Source: Microbacterium sp. Root553 (lineage in GTDB: Bacteria; Actinomycetota; Actinomycetes; Actinomycetales; Microbacteriaceae). From it: a DNA stretch of 64,000 nt. A program made the position numbers and the translations under genes. The notes under the pieces are model-generated. The model had not been told where the DNA came from. It searched no databases and was given only the letters and a program-made list of their open reading frames with translations. The DNA lies in contig NZ_LMFY01000001.1 of NCBI RefSeq assembly GCF_001426995.1, positions 1,330,470-1,394,469 of the forward strand. Direction: 5' to 3'. Below are positions 17,244 through 26,035 of the stretch, in pieces; positions within the stretch are counted from its first letter, which is position 1, and each line of letters opens with the position of its first letter.

Positions 17244-18230
17244 ATGGCCACGATCTACGACGTCGCGGAACTGGCGAAGGTCTCTCCCGCCACAGTGTCG
17301 CGCGTGTTCAACGGGACGAGCGTCTCGGAGGACAAGGTCGCCGCCGTGCGCGACGCGGCCGCGAAGCTGAACTTCACCCCCAACCGCACGGCGCGGACCC
17401 TGCGGAGGCAGAGCTCCGAGGTCATCGCCCTCGTGATCCCGGACATCGAGAACCCGTACTTCACCGAGATGGCCCGCGGGGTCGAAGATGTCGCCTCGGA
17501 GGCCGGGTACTCGGTCGTGCTGTGCAACTCCGACGCCCAGGTCGAGAAGGAGGCCACGTACCTGCGGATCGCGATCGCCGAGCACATGTCCGGCATCATC
17601 ATCGCGACCGCCGACGAGACCTCGAACCTCGACAGCATCCTGGCGACCGGTCGTCCCGTCGTGGCGGTCGACCGCAGCACGACCTACGACGTCGACGGCG
17701 TCGTCATGGCCAACCGCGCCGCGGGCGCATCGGCGGCGAAAGACCTGCTCGGAGCCGGTTACCGACGCATCGCCTACATCGGCGGCCCCGAGCACATCGA
17801 CACGGCCGCCGAGCGCGCCGCGGGCTGGCGCGCGGCCATGGGGTCGGCGCATCCGGAGCTCGATCTCGACGAGCTGGAGCGCTTCGCCACCTTCCGGGTC
17901 GACGGCGGGCGCGCCGCGATGGAGGAGCTGCTCGCGCTCGCCGACCCGCCGGACGCCGTGGTCGCCGGCAACAACCTCATCGGCGTCGGGGCGATCCAGG
18001 TGCTGACCGAGCGGGGGCTCACCCCGCCGGAGGTCGGCGTCGCGGTGATCGGCTCGCTGCCCTTCACCACCCTCTCCCCGACCGCGGTCACGGTGGTCCG
18101 CCTGCCCGCTCGGCACATGGGCGTCACGGCGGCGCGGATGCTGCTCGACCGCATCGGCGGAGACACGCAGCCCTCGCGCACGGTGGTGCTGCGCAACGAG
18201 ATCCAGCCCGCCAGCGCCGTCAGGGCCTGA
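17244..18230 (+). CDS. LacI family repressor of the D-arabinan locus
   Basis: 328 residues. N-terminal HTH TIYDVAELAKVSPATVSRVFNG (residues 3-24) with hinge RTARTLRRQ, then a ribose-type periplasmic-binding effector domain (ALVIPDIENPYFTEM, GPEHIDTAAERAAGW). GTGAGG precedes the ATG. It is surrounded by four copies of GAAATCGATTTC-like palindromes, the form LacI-family proteins bind (central CG). Inducer unknown; D-arabinose or an arabino-oligosaccharide is the natural guess. Confidence 0.9.
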   Translation: MATIYDVAELAKVSPATVSRVFNGTSVSEDKVAAVRDAAAKLNFTPNRTARTLRRQSSEVIALVIPDIENPYFTEMARGVEDVASEAGYSVVLCNSDAQVEKEATYLRIAIAEHMSGIIIATADETSNLDSILATGRPVVAVDRSTTYDVDGVVMANRAAGASAAKDLLGAGYRRIAYIGGPEHIDTAAERAAGWRAAMGSAHPELDLDELERFATFRVDGGRAAMEELLALADPPDAVVAGNNLIGVGAIQVLTERGLTPPEVGVAVIGSLPFTTLSPTAVTVVRLPARHMGVTAARMLLDRIGGDTQPSRTVVLRNEIQPASAVRA

Positions 18231-18269
18231 CCCGCCGCCACGGCGATGCGGGGATGTCTGCACATCGTC

Positions 18270-18299
18270 TTGCGCCTTGAAATCGATTTCGCGTACAGT
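18270..18299 (+). promoter_or_regulatory. LacI operator site 4 and promoter of the GH116-isomerase operon
   Basis: TTGCGC (18270-18275), 18 bases, TACAGT (18294-18299), with GAAATCGATTTC at 18279-18290 between them. Same layout as site 2, with the -10 start 15 bases from the operator edge in both. Confidence 0.8.
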
Positions 18300-18345
18300 T
18301 GCGGGAGATTTCAGAATCATGAGCATCGGTTTCAAGGAGGACGCC

Positions 18346-18396
18346 ATGCGCCGCACACCCGGGGCCCCATGGGTCGAGTCCGGAGCGTCCGCATGA
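18346..18396 (+). CDS. 16-residue leader peptide coupled to the GH116 gene
   Basis: ATG at 18346 lies eight bases after a near-perfect AAGGAGG ribosome site, the best in this transcript. The frame reads MRRTPGAPWVESGASA and its TGA overlaps the next ATG as ATGA (18393-18396). The GH116 start has no ribosome site of its own, so ribosomes ending the leader would reinitiate there. It contains no run of a single amino acid that would suggest classic attenuation. Confidence 0.55.
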   Translation: MRRTPGAPWVESGASA

Positions 18397-21035
18397 CCCG
18401 TCGTGCCGTCGGCATCCCGCACACCTCGCAGGCGACCGCCTTCCCGCTCGGCGGCATCGGCACCGGCAACGTCTCGATCGGCGCCCGCGGCGAGCTGCGC
18501 GACTGGGAGCTCGAGAACCTGCCGGACAAGGGGCGTCGCAACCCGCACTCGTTCTTCGCGATCCACGCCGCACCGGACGACGGCCCCGCGGTCACCCGCG
18601 TTCTGGAGGCGCGGTTCACGGGGCGTCACGATGCCGACGCCGGCTACGCGTTCGATCAGCTGGCCGGGCTCCCGCGGCTCGACGGGGCCACCCTGCACGG
18701 CGAGTACCCGATCGTCGACGTCGACTTCACGGACGCGGTGCTGCCGGTCGACGTGTCGCTGCATGCCTTCACCCCTCTGGTGCCCCTCGACGCCGATGCC
18801 TCCGGCCTCCCCGCCGCCGTGCTGCGGTACCGCGTCACCAATCCCGGCGCCGGCCGCGTCGCGGTGACGGTCGTCGGCAGCGTCTCGCACACCGCAGGGC
18901 GGGGAGTCCCCGGACCGGATGCGCCGTGGGGCCTGCGTGCGACCCAGAACGTGCGCTGGCGCGACGAGGGGGCCGTGCGCGGGCTGGACTTCGGCATCGA
19001 TCTTCCCGAATCCGACCCCGGATACGGCACGCTCAGCCTCACCACCTCCGATCGCTCGACGACCGTCAAACCGCAGTGGGTCACCAGCTACTGGCCCGAT
19101 GGGGCGCGGCTGTTCTGGGACGATCTCGCCGACGACGGACAGCTCGGGGCCGAGCCGCGCCTCACCCTCGAGGATCGCCCGCGCGGACTGTTCGCCGATC
19201 CCGACGCCGATCCCGACGCCCCGCCCCTGACCGAGGCCGAGATGCTCGCGAAGCTGCCGCGTCTGCGCACCGGATCGCTGGGCGTCGTGCACACGCTCGA
19301 TCCGGGTGAGACCCGCGATTTCGAGTTCGTGCTCTCCTGGGGCTTCCCGAATCGTCGCCGCGGATGGCACGGCCACATCGTGTTCGCGGATCCGCCGGGC
19401 GACGACGTCGTGCGCAATCACTACGCCTCGCTCTGGCCGGATGCCTGGGCCGCGGCCACGCACCTGCACGAGAACCTCGAGGAGTTGGAGGGCGCGACGG
19501 ATGCCTTCGTCGAGGCGCTCTACGGCGGCACCCTCGACCCCGTGCTCGCCGACGCGATCGGTGCGAACATCGCCGCGGCGCGATCGACCACCGGATTCGT
19601 GCTGGAGTCCCCCCACCCCGACCTGGGCGACGGCCCGGTGTTCGCGGCGTGGGAGGGATCGTTCGATCACGGCGGATCCTGCGAGGGCACCTGCACGCAC
19701 GTCTGGTCGTACGCGCAGACGCTCGCCTGGCTGTTCCCGTCGCTCGAGCGCAGTGCGCGCCGGGCGGAGTACCTGCTCGAGACCGACGCGGCCGGCGCCC
19801 AGAAGTTCCGCGGCAACCGGGTGTTCGGGGGCCCGTCGTGGTTCATGGGTCCGGCCGTCGACGGGCAGCTGGGAACGCTCCTGCGTCTGCACCGCGAGTG
19901 GAGGTTCAGCGGCGACGATGCCTTCCTCCGGGAGCTGTGGCCCGCGGCCGCACGCACCCTCGACTACGCGATCCGCGAATGGGACCGCGACGGCGACGGG
20001 CTGCTCGACGGCGAGATGCACAACACCTACGACATCGAGTTCCACGGCGCCGAACCTCTCGCCAACGGCGTGTACCTCGCCGCGTTGCGCGCGGGGGCCC
20101 GGATGGCCCGTCACCTCGGCGAGGAGGAGCGCGCGGCGGGGTGGGACGCGCGGGCGGACCATGTCGCCGCGGCGATGGACGAGACGCTCTGGAACGGCGA
20201 GTACTACCGTCAGGTCATCTCCGACCCCGACTCCCACCGCTACCAGTACGGCGACGGCGTGCTGTCCGACCAGCTGCTCGGGCAGTTCCATGCGTACGTG
20301 AACGGACTCGGGAGCATCCTGCCCCCGGAGCGGGTGGACTCGGCGCTCGCCGCGATCGTCGCGCACAACTTCCGCGACGATCTCTCGGCCCACGAGAGCA
20401 CCCAGCGCGTCTACGCCCTGAACGATGAGGGCGGACTCCTGCTCGCCTCGTGGCCGCGGGGCGGTCGGCCCGTCATCCCGTTCGTGTACTCCGACGAGGT
20501 GTGGACCGGGGTGGAGCACCAGGTCGCCGCCTCGCTCCTGTTCGCCGGACGCGTCGATGACGCGCTGCGCATCGAACACGCGCTGCGCGCACGCTACGAC
20601 GGCGCGCATCGCAGCCCCTGGAACGAGATCGAGTGCGGCAACCACTACGCGCGATCGCTCGCCTCCTGGGCGCTGCTCCTCGGCGCGAGCGGCGCGCAGT
20701 GGGACGCCCCGAGCGGCACGCTCTCGTTCGCCCCGGCGAGCGCAGGACGCTTCCGCAGCCTGTTCACCACGGGCACCGGATGGGGGCGGGTCGAGATCGA
20801 CGATGAGACGCTCACTCTGCATCTCGACGGCGGCACGCTCGAGGCGGCCGACCTGCGACTGCGCGACCGCGGCCTCGCCCGCGGCATCCGACTCCGAGCG
20901 GGGGAGACGCAGGCGTTCCCCCTCGACCTCGCCCAGACCGTTCGATCGACCGGCGCGACCAGCGCCACGACCGATGGCAGCACCACGACCAGTAGCACCA
21001 TCACGACCAGCACCATCAGCGGAGAGGCATCATGA
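18393..21035 (+). CDS. GH116 family glycosidase, candidate exo-beta-D-arabinofuranosidase
   Basis: 880 residues, no signal peptide. N-terminal beta domain opens with FPLGGIGTGNVSIGARGEL, typical of the GBA2/DUF608 family. The (alpha/alpha)6 catalytic domain has CEGTCTHVWSYAQ (Glu431, candidate nucleophile) and HNTYDIEFHG (Asp547, candidate acid/base). GH116 is known for beta-glucosidases and glucocerebrosidases; an exo-beta-D-arabinofuranosidase of this family is known from Microbacterium. The overlap with a fucose-isomerase-like gene (ATGA) supports release of D-arabinose. The last 30 residues are a Thr/Ser tail of unknown use. An alternative start is the ATG at 18369. Confidence 0.85.
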   Translation: MTRRAVGIPHTSQATAFPLGGIGTGNVSIGARGELRDWELENLPDKGRRNPHSFFAIHAAPDDGPAVTRVLEARFTGRHDADAGYAFDQLAGLPRLDGATLHGEYPIVDVDFTDAVLPVDVSLHAFTPLVPLDADASGLPAAVLRYRVTNPGAGRVAVTVVGSVSHTAGRGVPGPDAPWGLRATQNVRWRDEGAVRGLDFGIDLPESDPGYGTLSLTTSDRSTTVKPQWVTSYWPDGARLFWDDLADDGQLGAEPRLTLEDRPRGLFADPDADPDAPPLTEAEMLAKLPRLRTGSLGVVHTLDPGETRDFEFVLSWGFPNRRRGWHGHIVFADPPGDDVVRNHYASLWPDAWAAATHLHENLEELEGATDAFVEALYGGTLDPVLADAIGANIAAARSTTGFVLESPHPDLGDGPVFAAWEGSFDHGGSCEGTCTHVWSYAQTLAWLFPSLERSARRAEYLLETDAAGAQKFRGNRVFGGPSWFMGPAVDGQLGTLLRLHREWRFSGDDAFLRELWPAAARTLDYAIREWDRDGDGLLDGEMHNTYDIEFHGAEPLANGVYLAALRAGARMARHLGEEERAAGWDARADHVAAAMDETLWNGEYYRQVISDPDSHRYQYGDGVLSDQLLGQFHAYVNGLGSILPPERVDSALAAIVAHNFRDDLSAHESTQRVYALNDEGGLLLASWPRGGRPVIPFVYSDEVWTGVEHQVAASLLFAGRVDDALRIEHALRARYDGAHRSPWNEIECGNHYARSLASWALLLGASGAQWDAPSGTLSFAPASAGRFRSLFTTGTGWGRVEIDDETLTLHLDGGTLEAADLRLRDRGLARGIRLRAGETQAFPLDLAQTVRSTGATSATTDGSTTTSSTITTSTISGEAS

Positions 21036-22666
21036 CCACCTACACCCTGCCGGCACCGGCATCCCGACCCGCATCCGCGCCTGCGACCGCGTACCTGATC
21101 GCCTCCGGCGACCTGCGCGAGGCCGCCAACACCGGCGGCTGGCCCGTGCAGGTCGAGCTCGAAGCGGGCGTCACCGGCGTCTTCGAAGACCTCGGATGGA
21201 CCGTCATCCGCGCCAACGACGTCGACCCCGAGACCGGTCACGGCTTCATCTCGAGCCAGCGGATGGGGCTCGAGGTCTTCCGGAACATCCCGACGGATGC
21301 TCCTCTCATCGTCGCCGAGGCGGTGTGGCAGTACTCGCACCACGTACTCGCGGGGCTGCGCACGCACAAGGGGCCGATCCTCACGGTCGCGAACTTCGCG
21401 GGGGACTGGCCGGGTCTCGTCGGCCTGCTCGGGCTCAACGCCGGACTGACGAAGATGGGCACGCCGTACGCGACGATCTGGTCGGTCGACTTCACCGACG
21501 AGTGGTTCCGCGACGGCATCAGGGAGTGGACCGAGACCGGGGCGATCACGCACGACGCCTCGCACGTGCGCCCGCTGCCCGAGCTGCCCGACAGCCCCGA
21601 GAAGCAGCTCGGGGAGGCGCTCGCCGCCGAGCTCCTCGCGGAGAAGGCCATCATCGGCGTGTTCGACGAGGGCTGCATGGGCATGTACAACGCGATCTTC
21701 GACGACGAGCTGCTGAACAGCACAGGCATCTACAAGGAGCGCCTGTCGCAGTCGGCCCTGTACGCCGAGATGCTGAACGTCACCGAGGAGGAGGCGGATG
21801 CCGCCTACGACTGGCTGATCGATGCGGGCATGACGTTCATCTACGGCGAGGACGCCGCGACCGAGCTCACCCGCGAGCAGGTGCAGTGGCAGCTGAAGAT
21901 GTACATCGCCGCGCTCCGCATCGCCGACGACTTCGGGCTCGACGCGGTCGGCATCCAGTACCAGCAGGGCCTGAAGGATCTGGTGCCGGCATCCGATCTC
22001 GCCGAAGGCATCCTCAACTCCACCGAGCGTCCGCCCGTGACCTCCCGCGACGGCTCGCGCGTGCTGCACGAGGGCCGCGCGTTCCCGCACTTCAACGAGG
22101 CGGACGAGGGCGTCGCGGTCGACGCGCTCGTCACCGACCGCGTCTGGCGGGCCATGGGACTGGTGCCCGACAACACGCTGCACGACGTGCGCTGGGGCGA
22201 GGACTTCGACGGGCAGTTCGTCTGGGTGTACGAGATCTCGGGCTCGGTGCCCGCCTCGCACCTGGGCGGATGGCAGAACGCCGAGGGATGGCGCCAGGGT
22301 CATGTGTTCTTCCCCGCGGGCGGCGCCACGATCAACGGCGTCTCGAAGCCGGGGGAGATCGTGCTGTCGAGGGTGTTCATCGCCGACGGCATCCTGCAGG
22401 CCGACATCTTCCGCGCATCGGTCGTCGAGCTGCCCGCAGAGGAGACGCAGCGGCGCAAGGACGCCACCAACCCGGAGTGGCCGATCGCCCACGTCGTGCT
22501 GCACGGCGTCTCACGCGACCAGTTCATGGCCCGCCACAAGGCCAACCACGCGCAGACCGTGTACGCCCCCGACGCCGAGACCGCCGACCGGGCGCTCGTG
22601 GCGAAGGCGGCGATGTTCGCCGGCATGGGCATCAAGGTCAACCTGGTCGGAGACGTGAACCTCTGA
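21032..22666 (+). CDS. L-fucose/L-arabinose isomerase-like enzyme, predicted D-arabinose isomerase
   Basis: 544 residues. Resembles the fucose/arabinose isomerase fold in its three-part layout: an N-terminal domain with LIVAEAVWQYSHHVLAGL, a central DEGCMGMYNAIFDDELL (starting at Asp212) with probable metal-binding acids, and GVSRDQFMARHKANHAQ near the C-terminus (metal-ligand histidine candidate). L-fucose isomerases also act on D-arabinose, giving D-ribulose. Overlap with the GH116 gene makes D-arabinose the likely substrate. No ribulokinase follows; D-ribulose must be phosphorylated by a kinase encoded elsewhere. Assignment to the superfamily is good, exact sugar inferred. Confidence 0.75.
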   Translation: MTTYTLPAPASRPASAPATAYLIASGDLREAANTGGWPVQVELEAGVTGVFEDLGWTVIRANDVDPETGHGFISSQRMGLEVFRNIPTDAPLIVAEAVWQYSHHVLAGLRTHKGPILTVANFAGDWPGLVGLLGLNAGLTKMGTPYATIWSVDFTDEWFRDGIREWTETGAITHDASHVRPLPELPDSPEKQLGEALAAELLAEKAIIGVFDEGCMGMYNAIFDDELLNSTGIYKERLSQSALYAEMLNVTEEEADAAYDWLIDAGMTFIYGEDAATELTREQVQWQLKMYIAALRIADDFGLDAVGIQYQQGLKDLVPASDLAEGILNSTERPPVTSRDGSRVLHEGRAFPHFNEADEGVAVDALVTDRVWRAMGLVPDNTLHDVRWGEDFDGQFVWVYEISGSVPASHLGGWQNAEGWRQGHVFFPAGGATINGVSKPGEIVLSRVFIADGILQADIFRASVVELPAEETQRRKDATNPEWPIAHVVLHGVSRDQFMARHKANHAQTVYAPDAETADRALVAKAAMFAGMGIKVNLVGDVNL

Positions 22667-22757
22667 CACGGATCACGGGCGAGGCCACCGTGCACTCCCC
22701 GCAGTGATCCCGGATCGGCCGGCTCAACCCGGATCGGGAGCCCGGCCGGACCGAGGG

Positions 22758-22795
22758 CTCAGTCCAGATCGAAGAGCTCAGTCCAGATCGAAGAG
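22758..22795. repeat. 19-bp tandem duplication across the GH92 stop codon
   Basis: CTCAGTCCAGATCGAAGAG occurs twice in direct succession. The inner copy holds the last codons (LFDLD) and stop of the GH92 gene; the outer copy lies just downstream. The period is not a multiple of three, so the duplicate is not translated. It is probably a recent slippage event in the gap between convergent genes. Confidence 0.9.
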
Positions 22796-25700
22796 CTCGA
22801 GCTGTCGCACGGTGACCTCGGCCTCCGCGCGCACGCGGAGGGCCGAGGTCACCGTGCGTGCGGCGAGGGTGAACGGCGTCGTGCGGTCGGCCGGGAGTTC
22901 CGTGTCGGCGGTGACGGCGACCGGCTCCCAGCCGCTCGTCGTCTCCGTCTCCCACACGAGAGCGGTCGAGGATGCCGCGGACACCATCGTGACCGAGACG
23001 TCGCTGACCGCCCGAGCCTCGGCGAATCGCCAGCCGATCCACTCGCCCGGCCGCAGGACGACGCCGCCGGCGCCGACGGGTTCGCCGTCGTCGACGACGC
23101 GCTCCGCGTGACGGACGCCCTCGGACGCGATGGTCGCGCCGTCGCTCGCCGTCAGGTCGGGGCGCCACGGCGCAGCATCCGTCTTCGCAGCCTCTTCGAG
23201 CCCGTCGTCCGAGGAGTCGCCGAAGACGAGGTCGAGCACCGCGTCGCCGACGAGGGCATCGGCGGGCAGCTCGGCTGTCGTGAGCGGGATGCCGTTCAGG
23301 CGCGCCTCGTGCAGCACATGCGCGCTCGGCGAGCGGCGGTGGGAGCGGATGCGCAGCGTCGATCCGTCCCCGCGGTCGACGCGCACGTCGTCGAGCAGGG
23401 GCGAGCCGATGCGCAGGACTCCCGAGGCGAGTTCGAGCGGATAGAGCCCGAGCGCCGCCCAGAGCCACCACGCGCTCATCTCGCCGTTGTCTTCGTCGCC
23501 GGGGAATCCCTGGCCGATGTGGGCGCCCGCGAACAATCGACCGGCGAGGTCGTGCACGACCGCTGCCGCGCGCCACGGTCGGTCGCTGTGCGCGTACATG
23601 AACGGGATATGGTGGGCGGGCTGATTCGAGATCGCGCACATGCCCGAGCGCAGCGCCCTGGCCTCCCGCTGCTCATGGATCACGGCGCCGTAGGAGCCGC
23701 CGAACTGCTCGTGCGCGGTCTCCGGTTCGGCGAACAGCGCATCGAGGTGACGACCGAAGTCCGCCGGGCCGCCGTGGAGTGCGGCGAGGCCCGCCCCGTC
23801 GTGCACGGCTCCGACCGACATCCCCCAGGCGTTCGTCTCGACGTTGTCGCCGCCCCAGACGCGGGGATCGAAGGGCTCGGAGGAGAACGATCCGCGGTCA
23901 TCGCGGCCGCGGAAGAACCGGGTCGCGGGGTTGAACAGCGAGCGATACGACAGTGCGCGGTTCGCGAAGTAGCGGGCGAAGGCGCGGTAGCGCGCGGCAT
24001 CCGTCGGCGAGGCATGGGGGTCGGACGCGAGCTGCGCGGCGAACCGGCCGAGGGCGGCGTCGCTCACCGCGTTCTCGATCGTCCAGCTCATGCCCTCGGG
24101 GACGTCCGACGAGATGTAGCCGGTGAAGCGGCCCCGCCCGATGCCCTTGCGGCCGCGCAGCGCGTCGGGGCCGGGCTCGCACGCGTTGCGCCAGCCGCTC
24201 TCGAACGCCTCGCGCCGATCGAAATCGACGCCCCAGCGCGCGGCGTCCGCGAAGATCTGGTCGCTCGATGTGCCCACCATGCTGTCGACGTATGCCGGAG
24301 CGCTCCAACGCGCCATCCAGCCTCCCCGTCGGTACTGCGCGAGCTGGCCGTCGAGCAGCCGGCCGGTCAGCGCGGGATCGAGCAGAGCCAGCGCAGGCCA
24401 TTCGGTGCGATAGGTGTCCCAGTAGCCGTTGTTCACGACGAGTTCGCCGTCGACGATCGGCGCGCTCGTCTCGCGCTCGCCGAACGGCTCCCGCGCGGCG
24501 AACACGTCGGCGAACCGCCAGGCGGGCGCATCCGCCGTTCCGGTGTTCTCGGCGGCGGTGTTCGGGTACAGATGCATCCGGTGCAGAGCGGCGGCGAGGC
24601 GGTCGCGGTTCTCCTCGTGGGCCAGTCGGCGGTGGGGAGCGTGCGCCGCGGGCAGGGGCGGGATCGTGACGCGCCCCAGCACGCGGTTCCACGACGCCGC
24701 GGCGGTCGCCCGAAGCTCGTCGTAGGTGACGTCTGCGGGTGCCTCGAGGTCGAGGCTGCGTCTGGCCTGCTCCACCGAGAGGAACGACACCGCCACGCGC
24801 ACCTCGAGGGAGCCGTGTCCGCCGACGTACCCGGCGACCCGGGCCCTGCCGTCGTCGTCGAGGGCGCCGTGCAGATCAGCCGCATCGTCCCCCTCGCGTC
24901 GCCGCACGGTGCCGGCGAAGTAGCAGCGGGGAGCGTTGCCCCAGTCCTCGGGACCCTCCGGCGTCCAGCCGGCGAAGCCGTCGTCGGTCCACACCAGGCG
25001 TCCCTCGTCGGTGGGCTGATCGATCACGAACCCGACGATCGCTCCCGCGTCGGTGTCGGTGCCGGTGCCGGTGTCGGTGCTGTGCACGCGGAATGCGGCG
25101 GTGTGCGAGGTCGCGGTCATCTCCGCCCGGAGCCCGCCTCCGAGTTCGACGGCGTACTCATGGGGGCGTGCGCGCTCTGTGCCGGGGGTGATCCACCGGC
25201 GGCGCGCCGCGCGCTCGGACGTCGGCCGCCCGTCGAACGGCATCAGCTGCAGCACCGAGCGGTCGCCGATCCACGGACTCGGCTGGTGCGAGAACTGCAG
25301 GGCCTCGAGACGCCGTCCTGGCGGGTCGTCGTGGATGCCGGGGCGGTAGGGCCAGCGGGTGTCGGAGGCGTCGGTGGCCGGGGTGACGAACGTGAACCCG
25401 TGCGGCAGGGCGACCGCAGGGATGGTGTTCCCCCGCGAGAACCGGGGTCCGGAGTGGCTGCCGCGGCGCGTGTCGACGCGCTCGACCGGAGGGAGGGCCT
25501 CGTCGATGGCGGGCTGCTCGGCGATGACGCACTGCACGAAGCCCGTGACCTGCGCGGGGAGCCCGCTCGAGCCCGCCAGCGACCCGGTGCCGAGCACCAG
25601 CTCGACGGTGACCGAGGTGCGGCGCGTCGAATCCGCATGCATCGGAGCGAGGCTCACCGTGTCGGCGTTCCACTGCTCGGGCATGCTCCAGCGCGCCGCG

Positions 25701-26035
25701 AACTGCGCCTCCGGAGTGAGGGGGACGTCGTAGCGGTCGCGCACGGCGGCGACGTCGCTCAGTCTCGTCCCGTCGACCGCTCGCGCATCCACCGTCACGG
25801 CCAGAGCCGCATGAGGGGCGAGCGTCGCCGCGTCGCCGTCGGCGTAGAACGCCCAGTGCAGCACCGTGTCGGGGGTGACCGGCACATCGTCGAGGCCGGG
25901 CACATCGATCCGCTGCGCGCCGACCGACGGGTCGACGGCGAAGGCGAAGACCGGGCCGCGCAGCACGCCCACCCCCGGTCGCGACGAGGGAGGATCGAGC
26001 GGACCGTCGGCCGGGGTCAGCCGCACGCTGCTCAC
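22778..26035 (-). CDS. GH92 family exo-alpha-mannosidase
   Basis: 1085 residues, no signal peptide. GH92 motifs in order: GNTIPAVALPHGFTFVTPATD, VNNGYWDTYRTEWPAL, ISSDVPEGMSWTIENA, NQPAHHIPFMYAHSDRPW, and the signature GFPGDEDNGEMSAWW (about 843-857), which supplies calcium and catalytic carboxylates. An N-terminal beta domain of roughly 180 residues and a C-terminal galactose-binding-like module (about 960-1085) flank the core, making it longer than a typical GH92 of about 750. Cleaves non-reducing alpha-mannose with inversion. GTG start overlapping the permease stop (GTGA); last gene of the importer operon, so the sugar is trimmed after uptake. Confidence 0.88.
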   Translation of the reverse strand: MSSVRLTPADGPLDPPSSRPGVGVLRGPVFAFAVDPSVGAQRIDVPGLDDVPVTPDTVLHWAFYADGDAATLAPHAALAVTVDARAVDGTRLSDVAAVRDRYDVPLTPEAQFAARWSMPEQWNADTVSLAPMHADSTRRTSVTVELVLGTGSLAGSSGLPAQVTGFVQCVIAEQPAIDEALPPVERVDTRRGSHSGPRFSRGNTIPAVALPHGFTFVTPATDASDTRWPYRPGIHDDPPGRRLEALQFSHQPSPWIGDRSVLQLMPFDGRPTSERAARRRWITPGTERARPHEYAVELGGGLRAEMTATSHTAAFRVHSTDTGTGTDTDAGAIVGFVIDQPTDEGRLVWTDDGFAGWTPEGPEDWGNAPRCYFAGTVRRREGDDAADLHGALDDDGRARVAGYVGGHGSLEVRVAVSFLSVEQARRSLDLEAPADVTYDELRATAAASWNRVLGRVTIPPLPAAHAPHRRLAHEENRDRLAAALHRMHLYPNTAAENTGTADAPAWRFADVFAAREPFGERETSAPIVDGELVVNNGYWDTYRTEWPALALLDPALTGRLLDGQLAQYRRGGWMARWSAPAYVDSMVGTSSDQIFADAARWGVDFDRREAFESGWRNACEPGPDALRGRKGIGRGRFTGYISSDVPEGMSWTIENAVSDAALGRFAAQLASDPHASPTDAARYRAFARYFANRALSYRSLFNPATRFFRGRDDRGSFSSEPFDPRVWGGDNVETNAWGMSVGAVHDGAGLAALHGGPADFGRHLDALFAEPETAHEQFGGSYGAVIHEQREARALRSGMCAISNQPAHHIPFMYAHSDRPWRAAAVVHDLAGRLFAGAHIGQGFPGDEDNGEMSAWWLWAALGLYPLELASGVLRIGSPLLDDVRVDRGDGSTLRIRSHRRSPSAHVLHEARLNGIPLTTAELPADALVGDAVLDLVFGDSSDDGLEEAAKTDAAPWRPDLTASDGATIASEGVRHAERVVDDGEPVGAGGVVLRPGEWIGWRFAEARAVSDVSVTMVSAASSTALVWETETTSGWEPVAVTADTELPADRTTPFTLAARTVTSALRVRAEAEVTVRQLELFDLD

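Noticed and set aside
17160..20822. Minus-strand open frame of about 1,220 codons
   Set aside because: It is antisense to the LacI and GH116 genes, which have clear family motifs. Long open antisense frames are expected at this GC content, and its translation has no recognisable domain.
22667..22757. Bidirectional terminator between the isomerase and GH92 genes
   Set aside because: Only partial inverted repeats (GGATCAC/GTGATCC with a long loop, CGGCCGG/CCGGCCG) and no T-tract; not strong enough to call.
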